64,000 bases of DNA from Pseudeuparius sepicola (GCA_963920635.1 OY987303.1:57498278-57562277), one strand, 5' to 3'. Positions 10,880 through 21,775 are shown, numbered from the stretch's first letter. Numbers and translations are program-made. Notes: a model not told the origin generated them from the letters alone.

Positions 10880-12130
10880 TTCCGCTTGTGAAACCCTTCG
10901 CGGAACACACCCTTGAGCAACAATACCCAACGAGAATTTTAGGTTCCTCCTATACCATGGCCCTTTTCACACTTTTATGTCATAAGTGCATCGTAAGTAT
11001 GTTGAAAATCATGTGCAAACATATATTTTTTTAATTTGTTGCTGCCGAAAACCTCTCTAAAATTAAATGTTAAGGGAGTAGGTTATTTTCAAGGCTTTCA
11101 CGCGTTTACAGCTGTCTCGTAAGTACAATATTTAAAATTCATTAATATTGGAAAATGTCGATCATAATATCTATGAATTCAGGGCAGATCGGTACGTACT
11201 CTCTCATTGATTGACATTTAAATTTTGTTTTGTTTCCTGTTGTAGGTGTATATAAACATATATCAGTTATAAAACCACTTTAAATAAAATTGTTTATCTA
11301 TTTTCTATAGATATTTTTATTAGCTTATACATATACATATATTGTGAATATTGTTTATGCATTATATAAATTATTTATCGGTGGATTACAATATTATATT
11401 GATATATTTTTTCTGTGATTTGGCACGTAAATTTTAAATAAAGTATAATACTATCGAGTTAAGGTTGAGTGGATAGTATTGAATAATGGACGATATACAG
11501 TGTGTTCCTCGATATAATATGTAACAAAATGTGTAATTTATTGAGAAAATTAACTGTCAAAAAATAAATTTATATTCCTAAAATTTGATAACGGGTACAA
11601 AATTGCTTATAAACGACTTTTTGAGTGGCATTTTTATATCTTGAAAAATAAGGTTACTTTATTGGTGCTGTTTTTTACCAGTTTGCTTATACAACGCCCT
11701 GTAGAACACAGAATTAACTCATTTTTCATATAGGTACAGGGTGTTCATAGTTATTTCTACCTTACCACCTTATAACTTTTTTATTTATTTTTTTTTGACC
11801 TAGAAAAAATGGTAAATTACATATAAAAGTTCTAGGGTTACAACAGAACTATTTGAATGTAAGATTTTTGCGATTCCAACGATATAAATGTTATGTATTT
11901 GGTTTAACTGTTTGAAAGATATTCGACCTCGAAAGTTTCAATTTTGCACTTTTGATACCCATTGTCTCGAAAATGAAACCTTTGCAAGTATAGTGTATAT
12001 GGAAGAAAATATCCCAAATGACTATGTGCATTCGTTCTTCAAATGTAAAACTGAATAGGTTTGCGAAATTTCGGAAATCTAGGCCTACTTTGATTTTTTG
12101 GCATTCTTCCCACTTTTTTTTTATAAAAGT
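10880..12130. other. No gene seen; CAGGGTG-class repeat fragments
   Basis: AT-rich. Words of the class found at MITE ends occur at about 11504 (ACAGTGTGTTCCTCG) and 11734 (ACAGGGTGTTCATAG), each followed by anonymous repetitive-looking sequence with short T and A runs. A stretch near 12030-12090 resembles the arms of the next hairpin element. No coding region or RNA gene was recognised. Confidence 0.35.
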
Positions 12131-12352
12131 TGTAGGTTTTACGGGAAAATGTTATTGAGAAAATTTGCTCACAATAAAAAACTGTATAGGTGTGAAAAAT
12201 TTCAAAAGCCTAGGTCTACTTTTCGATTTTTGTTTTAATTTTTTTTAACAGAAAAAATGAAAGTCGACCTAGGCTTTCGAAATTTTTCACACTTATACAG
12301 TTTTTTATTGTGAATAAGTTTTCTTAATAACAATTTGTCGTAAAACCTACAA
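12131..12352. mobile_element. Hairpin MITE
   Basis: Arms at about 12131-12226 and 12259-12352 are reverse complements with few differences. Shared words: GTAGGTTTTACG, CACAATAAAAAACTGTATA, GTGTGAAAAATTTC, GCCTAGGT. The loop is about 32 bp of T-rich sequence. No coding capacity. Confidence 0.7.
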
Positions 12353-12976
12353 AAATGGCACTTTACTGATGTGGAAAATTAGTTTCAAACCAAGCAGGGA
12401 TGATCCCCAGAAGCCCAAATTTCAACTCGAATTTTTTTTTATTTACACCGTAATATATTATCAACTCAATCCGTGGACACATTATATGAGTCTTGAAGAA
12501 CCATTACTACATGTGAAGTCGATATCTCTTTTTATTCCAGAGATAAAAGAAATAAAATATGAAAATATTTATTTTCTGATATTATTATTTGATTCCAAAT
12601 ATAAAAAGTGTTTATAACAAAAACATGTTGAATTTATATCGCAGTTTTTGTTGTTGTGTTACGTCCTTTGCTCGTTTCTTTAACGGCACGCTAAGTTCTC
12701 CGTTCTCGAAAATCCTCGCGGTGCTGATTCCGTAAAGAATAAAAAATACGAAACACATTTATTAAAAAATATCTCCCCGGTTCTGTGAAATTTGCATAAA
12801 ATTTCCTCCGAAATTGTTTCAATTTGCCTTTATATTTCAATAAAATGAATATCCAGGCTTATTTCCATTAGACTCGTATTTAGACCATAGGCGGAACACA
12901 TACAGTTCTCCTTTAAGATCAGACTTTCACAAATTAATTATGTGCAATAAAAAAATCGTTTGCTTTGTATAACTAC

Positions 12977-13333
12977 TAATATTATACAAATTTTATTTAA
13001 AATGCTCTAAAAAAGCATAAAATAAAGCCAACCAATAATTTTGTACACACAAAACAACACCACACAAAAATCTATACACTAAACCAAAATACGTAAAATA
13101 AAGCGCAATCCTTATTTCCGTGCACGGCACTGGTTATACTGGCGTAACTGGCCCACGTCGACACCTACTCCGTGGATCTCCCAAACGCCGACCAATCAAA
13201 CAGCTACGTCCGCTTTCTTATTGGCAGCCTCCTTGACTAGGTCAGCGTCGACCGCGTAAAAACCTTTGAATTTTATACGGGTGATTTCTGCTGAACAGTC
13301 TGGTATTTTTACCAGTAGCAGAGCGTGGTAAAT
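12977..13333 (-). repeat. Dispersed repeat, inverted copy of 3903-4276
   Basis: Reverse-complement homologue of 3903-4276; shared words are listed there. The block is AT-rich at its inner end (TAATATTATACAAAT) and CpG-containing in the middle (ACGCCGACCAATCAAAC), where CCAAT-type words occur. No open frame. It may be an LTR- or TIR-like end of a large decayed element. Confidence 0.6.
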
Positions 13334-13812
13334 GCTATGAAATAGATCGCGCCCCGTATATCACAGTGTTCAAAGTGAGCTCGTTTATACTATACATGTG
13401 AATTATATCATGTGTTGTTTAATTTACAATTTGTTCGAGAAATAAGTTCCCGACACCACTGGCGCGTATAGAAAGCATCTCCCATCTTATGGAGTGCCTA
13501 ACTACCAGCCAATTCCCAGAAGGTTGTGGCAGCGCCGGCAACGTTGCCAAATTTAATTAAAAAAAAGTGTAAAAACCGGAGCGCGGTTTCGTTCGGCCCA
13601 CGCCCGCTGTTGTAAATCAACGGGGGCTTTGGTAGGAGGGGGAGGGCTGGAAGGTGTCCCTTTCGCAGAAAGAAATTTATAACTGGCGTTATTTATTTTG
13701 ATAATTCCCCAGCAGACGGCTCGCGGCGGTCTACCACTGATTTCGCGTTGAGGTCGGGGCTTTTTAGAACAGGTATTTTATGTAACTCTTAGGTAAAAAA
13801 ATTACTACATAC

Positions 13813-13915
13813 TGAATTGAAAACGGTGAACCAGCAAGACCAAAAAGATAACGTCAAAAAAGTTACGAGTAAAAGCACGATCCAAAAACAGCGCAGAACT
13901 TCAACACCCTGTATA
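13813..13915. repeat. Fragment of the 60018-61122 foldback family
   Basis: GCAAGACCAAAAAGATAACG and AAAAAGTTACGAGTAAAAGC followed by ACGATCCAAAAAC match 60828-60882. The fragment ends in ACTTCAACACCCTGTAT, which matches the ACTTCAACGCCTTGTAT block near 60999 of that element. The segment between these two is missing here, so this is a deleted relative. Confidence 0.55.
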
Positions 13916-14569
13916 TCAGTCAAGAAGCGTCAACAATTTTTTTATAAATGAAATTTATTTTACATATATATTTATTTTAAATAATTTAGAATCATTTGAA
14001 ATATACAGGCATTGTAAAACTAATTATGATAATGTCTTAAATGCTCAAATTGATTTTGAATCCTCTAACTAAGACATTCGCTTATATTTTCTACTGATAG
14101 CGCTGCGAGGATCTAGTTGACCAATTTTCATGTATTTTCCCCGTTTTTAAAGGAGGAGGTTATCAATTCGGATGTGTTTTTTTTATATTGGTTACATCAG
14201 AACTCCGTCATTTATAAACCGATTTGGACAATTCTTTTTTATTTGAAAAGGTGTACCTACAGAATGGTCCCATTTGTGGCCGCGGGGGCGTCGCTCGTAT
14301 CGGCGCTGACTTTTTAGACTGCATGTTTTTCTGCCTTCGATCGACCTTGGTTCGAGGCAGGCACATGCATATATGTCTTTAAAGAAAAACACCGCTATGG
14401 CCAAGAGCGCTGGACAAATGTGAGTTCACGGTATTGCTCCTAAATAGCTTTATCCGTGTGATTTACTAATTGTCCTACACTCACTGGGATTACTACGGTT
14501 TTCTAGGGTTTTCCGTAGTACTTGAGCGAATGCTATCCTAGTTCTATCGGAAAAAAGTCGGCCCTAGCC

Positions 14570-14930
14570 GCAAATGGCAACGAAGACAAAATAATAGTAA
14601 TTGCCCCCCTCCCCCGCACAAGCATGTGGTTGCTTCTGGAGTACTCCTAGTTTGGAGTATTGTGAGGGTGAGAATTATTATTATTATTATTATATTATTA
14701 TTTAAATTTGAAGAAAAAATTCCACCCCTAAGGGTGGACAAATAGGGGATTAAATTTCATATTGGACCGATTTCGATGATTCTTATTTTATTAGAAAGGG
14801 GTTACCTTAGGGATGGTCACATATAAATTTGAAGATAAATTAAATTTGAAGAGAAAAATTTGAAACCTAAGGGTGGACAAATAGGGGATGGAATTTAATA
14901 TTCTTAATAATTCACTAAAAAATAAGAAAT
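14570..14930. repeat. Diverged tandem segment with CCTAAGGGTGGACAAATAGG
   Basis: Two copies of a stretch built around CCTAAGGGTGGACAAATAGG lie at about 14728 and 14868, each preceded by TTTGAAGA and A-rich sequence. They are separated by about 140 bp that includes AAATTTGAAGATAAATT. An (ATT)n run of about 25 bp sits at 14676-14702. This looks like the 3' region of an old retroposon, but no coding supports that. Confidence 0.45.
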
Positions 14931-14975
14931 AAAAAAATTTTTACCACTAAAAATAAAAAAAAATAACAAAAAATA

Positions 14976-15238
14976 ACACCGACTTCACAAATTTGCCCGT
15001 ATGCAAATTTCAACTAAAATTTTAGAAATATTTTTGTCTTTCTAAATTGAGTTATCTTTGGAGTCTGTGACAGTAAGTTATGATGTATGTAGGATATGAT
15101 GTATTCATATCTAAATAGATTTAAATTGCTTGCCTTGACTGTCACCAAATCCAAAAATAACTCAATTTAGAAAGAGAAAAATATTTCTAAAATTTTAGTT
15201 GAAATGTGCATACGGGCAAATTTTTGAAGTCTGTTTTA
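14976..15238. mobile_element. MITE with TIRs of about 80 bp
   Basis: The ends are long inverted repeats: GACTTCACAAATTTGCCCGT, then ATTTCAACTAAAATTTTAGA, then TCTAAATTGAGTTAT on the left (14981-15055), matched in reverse complement at about 15158-15232. The centre carries a second small inverted pair (CTGTGACAGT and GACTGTCACC). No coding; superfamily undetermined. Confidence 0.7.
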
Positions 15239-15239
15239 A

Positions 15240-16000
15240 GTTTTTTGTTAATTTTTTTTTATTTAAATTTATACACTTGCCTACTTGCTGATTCGTTCTT
15301 AATTTTGAATTCAAAGTCTCTATACAGTCTTCCTCCTATTTGTTAACAAATATTTGTCTTTTTTGCAACTTTTTCACTTTAACTTTATTTATTTTATGAC
15401 GTGTAGTTTTGAATGTACGAAGCCATTATAGCTGCGAAAGTATTTGTTTGTATTTTTTATGCAACTCTTTTGTTGGTTATTTTTGTGTTGTAGTCTTGGC
15501 CTGATTGTTTCTAAAAATCACGAAACCGTTCGCCTATTTTTAATAAAAAATAAAATTGAGCTGTGAGTAGTAAGACCTTAATTTTTCATTTATCAAAATG
15601 GATTCACACGGAGTAGCAGAAATATTAAAAATTTTAAAATACAAACTCGTTTTTGTTTTCACACGAGGCAAGGATTTTTTAAGCATAAATGAAACACCCT
15701 GTATAAAATTTGCCGTAATAATATTTATCTTAAAACGGTTACTACATTCCTTGTATAATAGAATAATTAGCAAACATTTTTAGTCACCTCGAACTTATGA
15801 ATTAAAAATTATGAATCACCAGCCTATCTAAATGAAAATTTCAATTTCGTACAATTTTTTTACACAAATTAGGCAAAAATATGAAGATAGAATACACATT
15901 GTTTTGCTAGGTAATAGATTCCTAACATTATGACAAAATTTCTTCCCGTTACTTTCTCTTTCTCCCTAAATCACACCCGTGTTTCTTCTTCGTGATCATG
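15240..16000. other. No gene seen
   Basis: AT-rich. Overlapping short frames lie on both strands at 15540-15783 with no recognisable family. ACACCCTGTATAAAA at about 15704 is another CACCCTG end-type word. A run of TTCTCCC-rich pyrimidine sequence leads into the 16001 block. Confidence 0.3.
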
Positions 16001-16215
16001 AATAAATTCAATCCTCCTGCGTACTAAATACTCTCCCTCCCTTCTCCCTCTCTGCAGTTCAGTGAATTAGCGATTGAATCCCACGCCAAGTACTTTGAAT
16101 TTATTTGTTTTGCGAGTGGCGAGTTCCCCAAATTGCCCCACTTCCCGTCACCCTAATTTCCTTTTCTCCGTTGCCTTCCTCTCTACGTTGTTGATTTTTC
16201 TGCTAAATTAACCTT
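16001..16215. repeat. Diverged block A2, partner at 25511-25720
   Basis: AATAAATTCAA, ACTAAATAC, GTGAATTAGCGAT, ACTTTGAATTTATTTGTTTT, GCGAGTGGCG, CTAATTTCCTT and GTTGATTTTTC occur in this order and at similar spacing in 25511-25720, same strand. The partner is clearly diverged. Neither copy has terminal repeats, a tail or an open frame. Either an old retroposon pair or duplicated non-coding elements. Confidence 0.55.
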
Positions 16216-16957
16216 CAGAATTTCGGCGCCGAATTAAAGGTGGAGAAACATACATATATATAAAAATGTGTATAGCGCTATGTTTTGTAATAATGAAATT
16301 ATTAAAATACAGTAGAAGTTAATTTATAAAATAATTTAGATGTTGCGATGGTGTAGCGTTATTCTCATATGAAATAAGACATTTTTCTCAAGGTGTTTCA
16401 TGTGTTATAACGAATGCCGTTTGTAGAATCAAGACTGATAACACCATAACACCACATTTATGTTAGCCTAAAAATTTTGTTAGCCATAACAAAGACAAAA
16501 ACGAAAATTAAACAAACATAAATCAAATGCTGTCAAGAGGCATTTAGATGACATTTTTGTAGAGTGAATTGGTTCAAATGGAACTATTTTATGGCCTGCC
16601 AGAAGCCCAGACTTGACTTCACTCGATTTCTTTCTGTGGGGCACACAAATAGAAGCATTATAGAACACCTTCTATAATTTAATTGAATTCATAATAAAGT
16701 ATCACGTGCCATCCATAAATATGCCTATTATTAAGACCAAAATGACAGAAAAAATAAAATATAACTTATGGAAAATTTAAACAGCAGTTTTGGCTTTTTT
16801 GAATTTTCAATATATTATTGTATGTTGGTAATTGTGGGAATACAACAATTAAAATAAACTGTCAAATCTCCATTTATATTCTAGTAATAACTATTTTGAA
16901 TTTTCCATGGCAATTTTGATTTTTTCCGAGATTCAAGTTTAGAGAAAAATACACATA
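16216..16957. other. No gene seen
   Basis: AT-rich flank of the non-LTR retrotransposon 3' end. The minus-strand frame 16480-16668 (62 codons), as translated, resembles no family I can name. Plus-strand text near 16600 (GACTTGACTTCACTCGATTT) is weakly reminiscent of a mariner transposase DDE region, but one short stretch cannot support a call. Confidence 0.3.
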
Positions 16958-16960
16958 TTT

Positions 16961-16984
16961 AATAATAATAATAATAATAATAAT
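16961..16984. repeat. ATT microsatellite tail of the retrotransposon
   Basis: About eight AAT units on the plus strand (ATT when read with the element) directly follow the element's 3' UTR, whose last bases are AATAAAGTCAC. Trinucleotide tails are typical of target-primed reverse transcription in several non-LTR clades. Confidence 0.85.
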
Positions 16985-17206
16985 GTGACTTTATTTGGAA
17001 ATCATACAATGTAGCTACTAAACATTAGATTCATTGTGTTGGCGACATTCGACTTAACGTCGCTCTTCCATGCAACCAACTTGTTAGAAAAAAAAATGTA
17101 TAAACAAATTACAATATAATTTAAAACAAACAAACATGCAATTATTATATTATATGCTATGGTATGAGGCCAAAGACAAGCGAGAACAAGAACAGAAGAA
17201 TATGGA

Positions 17207-19024
17207 TTAAGATAGCGAGCTTCCAACGCGCAAATCAAAGAGATAGGCCTTGATCGTTCTCCTGAAGTTATAAAGTGAATTTGATCCTTTGATAACTTGT
17301 GGCAGACTGTTATAAATTTTGGCGGCATTGTATGTAAAACTTCTTTCAAACTTGGTAGTGCGGTGCTTGGGTATATCGTAGAGATTACAGTGGCGGGTAT
17401 TTAGATCATGGATTACACGACGATCTGTCAGTTTGTGATATAAATATTCAGGTTTCCCGTACTGTCTTATGTTGAAAATGAGGCAGGACATGTGATATAT
17501 ATATCTTTCTTGGAGGTTAAGCCAATTACTTTGATTAAAGGCGCCAGATATGTGATCAAATTTTTTAATGGTGTAGGCGTACCTAACACAAGCATTTTGA
17601 ATCTTTTGTAATGTATATTTATTGTCAACTGTCAGCGCAGGCCAATAGAGAATGTCACAAAAAGAAAGATGTGATAGTACCAATGAATCACATAGGCTAA
17701 GTCGAATATTAGGGTCCAAGATGTCTTTGTGAAGGTACAATAGTTTTAGTTTGCCTATCGACTTACGAACCAGCATGGAAACGTGATCAACGTACCTCAA
17801 GTCCTGATCAAGATAGACACCCAGGTTTTTACACACCCTAGAGAATAGTAGTTTCTCCCCGTTAAGCTCAATTGAAAAATTCGGATCATTTTTAATCTCT
17901 TCAGAGCCGTTCCCAAATATGAGAACATTTGTTTTATTTCCGTTAAGAATGAGTTTGTGTGCGGCTGCTGTTTTAGAGATTATATCCAAGTCTTCATTTA
18001 TCCGAACTGCGGCCAAAAACGAGGAGGTGTTGGAGAATGAATAATAAAGCTGAGTGTCGTCAGCATACTGATGTGCTGTACAGAATTTGAGTGCTGCGGA
18101 GAAATCAGCAGTATACAGGGAAAACAAAATAGGCCCAAGTATACTACCCTGAGGTACACCCCGATCAACACCGAGGTACTCCGAAAAACGATTGCTCAAT
18201 TTTACTCGTTGGCGACGGTGGGCTAAGTAGTTACCAAAAAATGCTGTAGCATCATCACCAAAGCCAAAGTATTTTAATTTTTTGCACAAAATATCATGAT
18301 CCAACGTGTCAAACGCCTTACTGAAATCTAGTAAAATGAGGCATGTGCTTAAGTTATTGTCGGTGGCCCTAAAGATATCGTCAGTGACATGTAATAACGC
18401 CGTGGTTGTGCTGAATTTACTCCTAAAACCCGACTGAGTAGAAGGGAGGATATTTTTTTTGTCGGTATAGTCAACAATTTGCTCAAACACGATCCTCTCA
18501 ATAATTTTAGATGCTGTTGGCAACAGGCTAATAGGCCTGTATTGTGATAATTCTTGGGGCTCACCAACTTTTGGAACAGGAACAACATCAGCACTTTTCC
18601 AAATTACAGGAAATACACCCTCAGTTAATATAAAATTGACAATATGTGTCATGTATACACTCAAATGCGGAAAAACCAGTGACAACATTTTCAAACTTAT
18701 GCCATCAGCCCCCACCGCTTGTGATTTTATTTTACGGAACGCATCATTAAATGTATCGATATCGATTTCCGAAAACTTAAATCGTGAATTGATAACATCT
18801 TGGCTAATAGAACCGTATTTATCCAAAAGGCTGTCGACAGTGTCATTATCATCAGAGACTTGAGGGACACTATTGACAAAAAAAGAGTTAAAATCGCTTG
18901 GGTTACCGTCACTAGTTATATCTTTTCCCTTGGAGATGTTAAGTAATTTTAGAGTTTTCCAAAAAGAACTAGGATCTGATTTAAATTTAGATCGCAAAAA
19001 TGCCTTTTTTTCTGTACTTAACAT
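17207..19024 (-). CDS. Reverse transcriptase domain of non-LTR ORF2
   Basis: 605 codons. RT blocks in order: a LKMLSL region near residue 111; KSADVVPVPK (about 143-152) with YRPISLLP (162-169); LLDFSKAFDTLDHDIL (about 231-246) holding the first catalytic aspartate; GVPQGSILGPILFSLY (289-304); YADD (320-323), the catalytic pair. A thumb and a C-terminal region follow, with a Trp-Pro-Ala block near residue 460 and conserved NWLNLQERY, usual for Jockey/CR1-like proteins. It would copy the element RNA at a nicked target in the nucleus. The first ATG overlaps the endonuclease stop as ATGTTAA, in a different frame. The natural protein is one polypeptide, so this start is probably created by a frame break and not a true initiation site. 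The rest has no stop and looks functional. Confidence 0.85.
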   Translation of the reverse strand: MLSTEKKAFLRSKFKSDPSSFWKTLKLLNISKGKDITSDGNPSDFNSFFVNSVPQVSDDNDTVDSLLDKYGSISQDVINSRFKFSEIDIDTFNDAFRKIKSQAVGADGISLKMLSLVFPHLSVYMTHIVNFILTEGVFPVIWKSADVVPVPKVGEPQELSQYRPISLLPTASKIIERIVFEQIVDYTDKKNILPSTQSGFRSKFSTTTALLHVTDDIFRATDNNLSTCLILLDFSKAFDTLDHDILCKKLKYFGFGDDATAFFGNYLAHRRQRVKLSNRFSEYLGVDRGVPQGSILGPILFSLYTADFSAALKFCTAHQYADDTQLYYSFSNTSSFLAAVRINEDLDIISKTAAAHKLILNGNKTNVLIFGNGSEEIKNDPNFSIELNGEKLLFSRVCKNLGVYLDQDLRYVDHVSMLVRKSIGKLKLLYLHKDILDPNIRLSLCDSLVLSHLSFCDILYWPALTVDNKYTLQKIQNACVRYAYTIKKFDHISGAFNQSNWLNLQERYIYHMSCLIFNIRQYGKPEYLYHKLTDRRVIHDLNTRHCNLYDIPKHRTTKFERSFTYNAAKIYNSLPQVIKGSNSLYNFRRTIKAYLFDLRVGSSLS

Positions 19025-20028
19025 GTATTAGTGAAGTTTCTCAGATCTCTGTACTCACTGTATGTGGTTTCGGATTTAAATCGTTTATATTTGGAGTATG
19101 CCTGGTTTTTAAGTTTGATAAGTAGCTTAAGGTTAGGCGTTAGCCACGGGGCAGCTGGCTTGGTGATTCGGACTGTTTTGACAGGCGCATGTAAATGGAA
19201 TATCCGTAAGAGATTAGCATTCCAAAACTCAACTTTATCTTCGATATCGACAATGGAGAATATATGATCCCAATCAACCGAGTACAAGTCTTGTAGAAAA
19301 TCATTATAGTCAAAATTCGAAAAATCCCTGTAAGTCCTAAAGAGAGGAACTTTTTTAGATTTTTTAAAATTTATTCCAACAGATACCAAGCAGTGATCAG
19401 ATATGCCCTCCATTGGAGTGACTCTGACACTTTTGATTAACATAGCATTGGAACAAACAATTACATCAATCAAAGAGCCCGACACCAGACGTGTGGGCTG
19501 CGTGACAACCTGATGCAGACCAAAATTGTTTAATATAGAACTGAATTTGACCGAAGGAGCATCGGTAGTATTTAACATATTAATATTCAAATCGCCGCCA
19601 AACAAGATACAATCATAAGTAGCCATTAAAGTAACAAGAATGTCTTCAAGGTTGTCGAGAGCATTTGAAATATTTACTGTAGGGGGTCTGTACAGAGACC
19701 CTAAACAAAATTTTTTACCGGCAATTACGCAACTAACCCAAATATTTTCCAGACCGCTATCGTTATTGACCGTAGGCACCACTTTAAACTTGATACTATT
19801 TTGAACATAGAACGCAACTCCACCCCCTCTCGAGCCTCTGTCTTTTCTAACTAATTTATAATTAGGGATATTTATAGCATAATTAGGAATTGACGAATCA
19901 AGCCAAGTCTCAGATAAGCCAATAAAATCAAGAGGTTCATCCGAAATGTGGTCAAGGAAGAGATCAAACCCAGTTTTCATTGATTGAAAGTTAAAATGCG
20001 CGAATGTTAGAAGCTCGTTATGACTCAT
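19018..20028 (-). CDS. AP-type endonuclease domain of non-LTR ORF2
   Basis: 336 codons of exonuclease-endonuclease-phosphatase fold. Visible catalytic motifs: Asn in FNFQS (residue 13), Glu in GLSETWLD (40), SLYRPP (111-116) with the conserved Tyr, GGDLNIN (144-150) with catalytic Asp and Asn, and SDH (210-212) with the terminal His. It nicks target DNA for target-primed reverse transcription. The ATG starts 298 bp downstream of the ORF1 stop. It ends in FTNTC followed by TAA, while the RT frame (annotated separately) continues one base register away. A one- or two-base indel here, in the cell or in the assembly, would explain the split. All catalytic residues are present. Confidence 0.85.
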   Translation of the reverse strand: MSHNELLTFAHFNFQSMKTGFDLFLDHISDEPLDFIGLSETWLDSSIPNYAINIPNYKLVRKDRGSRGGGVAFYVQNSIKFKVVPTVNNDSGLENIWVSCVIAGKKFCLGSLYRPPTVNISNALDNLEDILVTLMATYDCILFGGDLNINMLNTTDAPSVKFSSILNNFGLHQVVTQPTRLVSGSLIDVIVCSNAMLIKSVRVTPMEGISDHCLVSVGINFKKSKKVPLFRTYRDFSNFDYNDFLQDLYSVDWDHIFSIVDIEDKVEFWNANLLRIFHLHAPVKTVRITKPAAPWLTPNLKLLIKLKNQAYSKYKRFKSETTYSEYRDLRNFTNTC

Positions 20029-20325
20029 ACGAGTTAAGTTGTGCTTAATGCGTATTTTACTTTATCTTCTTAGTGCTCCTACTGTTTTTAGAATATAAAA
20101 AACCAAATCAACTATCAATTAAGGTTATACGTTTATAACTTTCTTCCCGAAAAATGACAGTAAAGTAAAGAATAATTATTTTTACAATTGTTGATAATGC
20201 CAATAATGAATTTACATAAATAAAACAACATCTGTCTCGAACTAAATAGCGCACTTAAAAAAAACAGGAAAAGAAAATAGGTAGGTACATACCTGCTACA
20301 AAAACGTGTATATAGAAGCATGCAT

Positions 20326-21021
20326 TTATGTGGGTCGGTCGCGGCGATAAATTTGTAGGTCGTCTTCGCTGTTAAGTACGATTTTCTTCTTATCCTTTTC
20401 ACACCAGACGTAGATTTTTCCATTAAATGACCAGACATTTTTTGCGCCCAACCTCTTCTTAGCGGTTAATAATAGCTGGAATCGTTGTTTGGTGAGATCC
20501 TCGAATATGGATATTTTCGAAGACTTTAATAACTTTTTAGCGCCATATACCTCCGCTTTTTTCCAATTATTAATGAAAGTGACCAAGACTGTACGTGGAA
20601 CTGAACTTCCAGAGCTTCCTCTAGCCTGTGATGTTTGTGGCAGACGTATGATAGAGTCAATATCCTCTCTGTTACAAAAAACATTTAAGGTCTTATTGAC
20701 GAACTCTAGAAAGTTATCCATAAGAGTTTTGTTGCCACTCTCTTCTTCAAAGCCTTTAATTCTAAGCGCATTTTTTTTGGAGAATTGTTGAAAGACTTCG
20801 AATTTATCTTCAAGCTGTGCGATGCTCCTCTCATGTTTGTCAACTTTGACAGCAATGCTAGTCAAATTATTACTAAGAGAGTCTAGTTTGTCGTGGATAA
20901 CTTTTAATTTACCGTCGAACGATTTTTCAACTTTCGCAGCAAATTCAGAGCATACTCTGTTAATTAATTCCTCCATTGAATCCTGCTCACCTTTCCCCTT
21001 TCCTCTAGTCATCATCGGCAC
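20326..21021 (-). CDS. ORF1 nucleic-acid-binding protein of the non-LTR element
   Basis: 231 codons. After a short basic N-terminus, residues about 25-85 form heptad-rich coiled coil (VIHDKLDSLSNNLTSIAVKV and following). Residues about 88-165 (from ALRIKGFEEES to PRTVLVTFINNWKKAEVY) look like the RRM-type domain, and KLLKSSKISIFEDLTKQRFQ onward is the C-terminal domain of L1-type ORF1 proteins. Such proteins coat the element RNA as trimers and assist integration. No CCHC knuckle is visible. The ORF1-to-ORF2 gap is about 300 bp. The start is the first in-frame ATG; a second Met two codons later could also serve. The frame is intact. Confidence 0.75.
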   Translation of the reverse strand: MPMMTRGKGKGEQDSMEELINRVCSEFAAKVEKSFDGKLKVIHDKLDSLSNNLTSIAVKVDKHERSIAQLEDKFEVFQQFSKKNALRIKGFEEESGNKTLMDNFLEFVNKTLNVFCNREDIDSIIRLPQTSQARGSSGSSVPRTVLVTFINNWKKAEVYGAKKLLKSSKISIFEDLTKQRFQLLLTAKKRLGAKNVWSFNGKIYVWCEKDKKKIVLNSEDDLQIYRRDRPT

Positions 21022-21313
21022 GACTTGGTCGACGCGGCAGGCACATGCACTAGTTGATTATATTCAGGTGGCAGATTTTTTCACGAAAACGCACTTGAAT
21101 GTTCTGAATTACTTCTATTTTAATTGCGACTTGTTACACATTCGGTGAGTAATAGATTTGTTGAGAAAAAACGTCTTTAAACAACCAAAAACAACTCAAG
21201 AACGCAGGAGCGCCAAAAACACGTCTACTCGCGCGCAGTCGACCTCATATATATATATCTTAGTATCTCTACAAGTATACGAGATATTTTCTTCAAACTT
21301 GGCGATGAGCCGA

Positions 21314-21357
21314 TGAGAGTATCTTTAATATTTTTGAGAGTATCTTTAATATTTTTG
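21314..21357. repeat. Two tandem copies of a 21-bp unit
   Basis: GAGAGTATCTTTAATATTTTT is repeated twice with no mismatch, just upstream of the retrotransposon 5' end and beside a TATA-rich tract. Confidence 0.7.
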
Positions 21358-21370
21358 ATATATATATTCG

Positions 21371-21775
21371 CCGCCGTTTCTTAATTATTTTAAAAGAACG
21401 GCAATGCTCCAATAAACAAGTCATTTTAAGAATAAATGTAGAAATCTGTGGATGTCAATTAAACTTTATTTAACAAAATACGAAAGCAAAAACGATAATA
21501 AAAGAAACGTAATGCTATTAGAAAATTAAAAAATAATTATATGTTCGAAATGACCGCCGCGCAGTCTCTTTCAATATAAGTGCATGTCAGTCAATTCTTA
21601 GAATGAAAATATAATTTTTCAAAATATTGATACTAAAGTGCAAAGTCGACAGCCAAATGATTAAAATAATGCCAATTTTAATTGACATGCACAGTTTGCT
21701 ATAGATTTATTCTTAAAATGACTTGTTTATTGCAGCATTGCCTTTCTTTGAAAATAATTAAGAAACGGCCGTGGA
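21371..21775. mobile_element. MITE with TIRs of about 90 bp
   Basis: The left arm (CCGTTTCTTAATTATTTT, GGCAATGCT, CAATAAACAAGTCATTTTAA, GAATAAAT, ATGTCAATTAAA) is matched in reverse complement at about 21670-21775. The ends are long TIRs with no coding between them. The right end abuts or overlaps the next MITE in the word GGCCGT, suggesting a nested or adjacent insertion. Confidence 0.65.

Larger units (their letters stand above)
16960..21250 (-). mobile_element. Non-LTR retrotransposon, nearly full length
   Basis: Minus-strand order is 5'UTR (about 21250-21022), ORF1 (20326-21021), endonuclease frame (19018-20028), RT frame (17207-19024), then a 3' UTR of about 250 bp with AATAAA near the end and a microsatellite tail of about eight ATT units (16961-16984). 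Total about 4.3 kb. The APE-type endonuclease, the RT motif set and a simple-repeat tail instead of poly(A) fit the Jockey/CR1-like branch. The exact clade would need a phylogeny. ORF1 resembles the coiled-coil plus RRM type. No target-site duplication could be fixed because both flanks are AT simple sequence. The long intact frames show it is young, with one apparent frame break between endonuclease and RT. Confidence 0.85.

Noticed and set aside
3903..13333. Polinton or other giant element bounded by the facing 370-bp repeats.
   Set aside because: No polymerase B, integrase, capsid or ATPase frame lies between them, so the claim is kept only as a question about the repeats.
16480..16760. 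Possible mariner transposase fragment near 16600.
   Set aside because: Only one short stretch is suggestive; no DDE spacing or terminal repeats could be seen.
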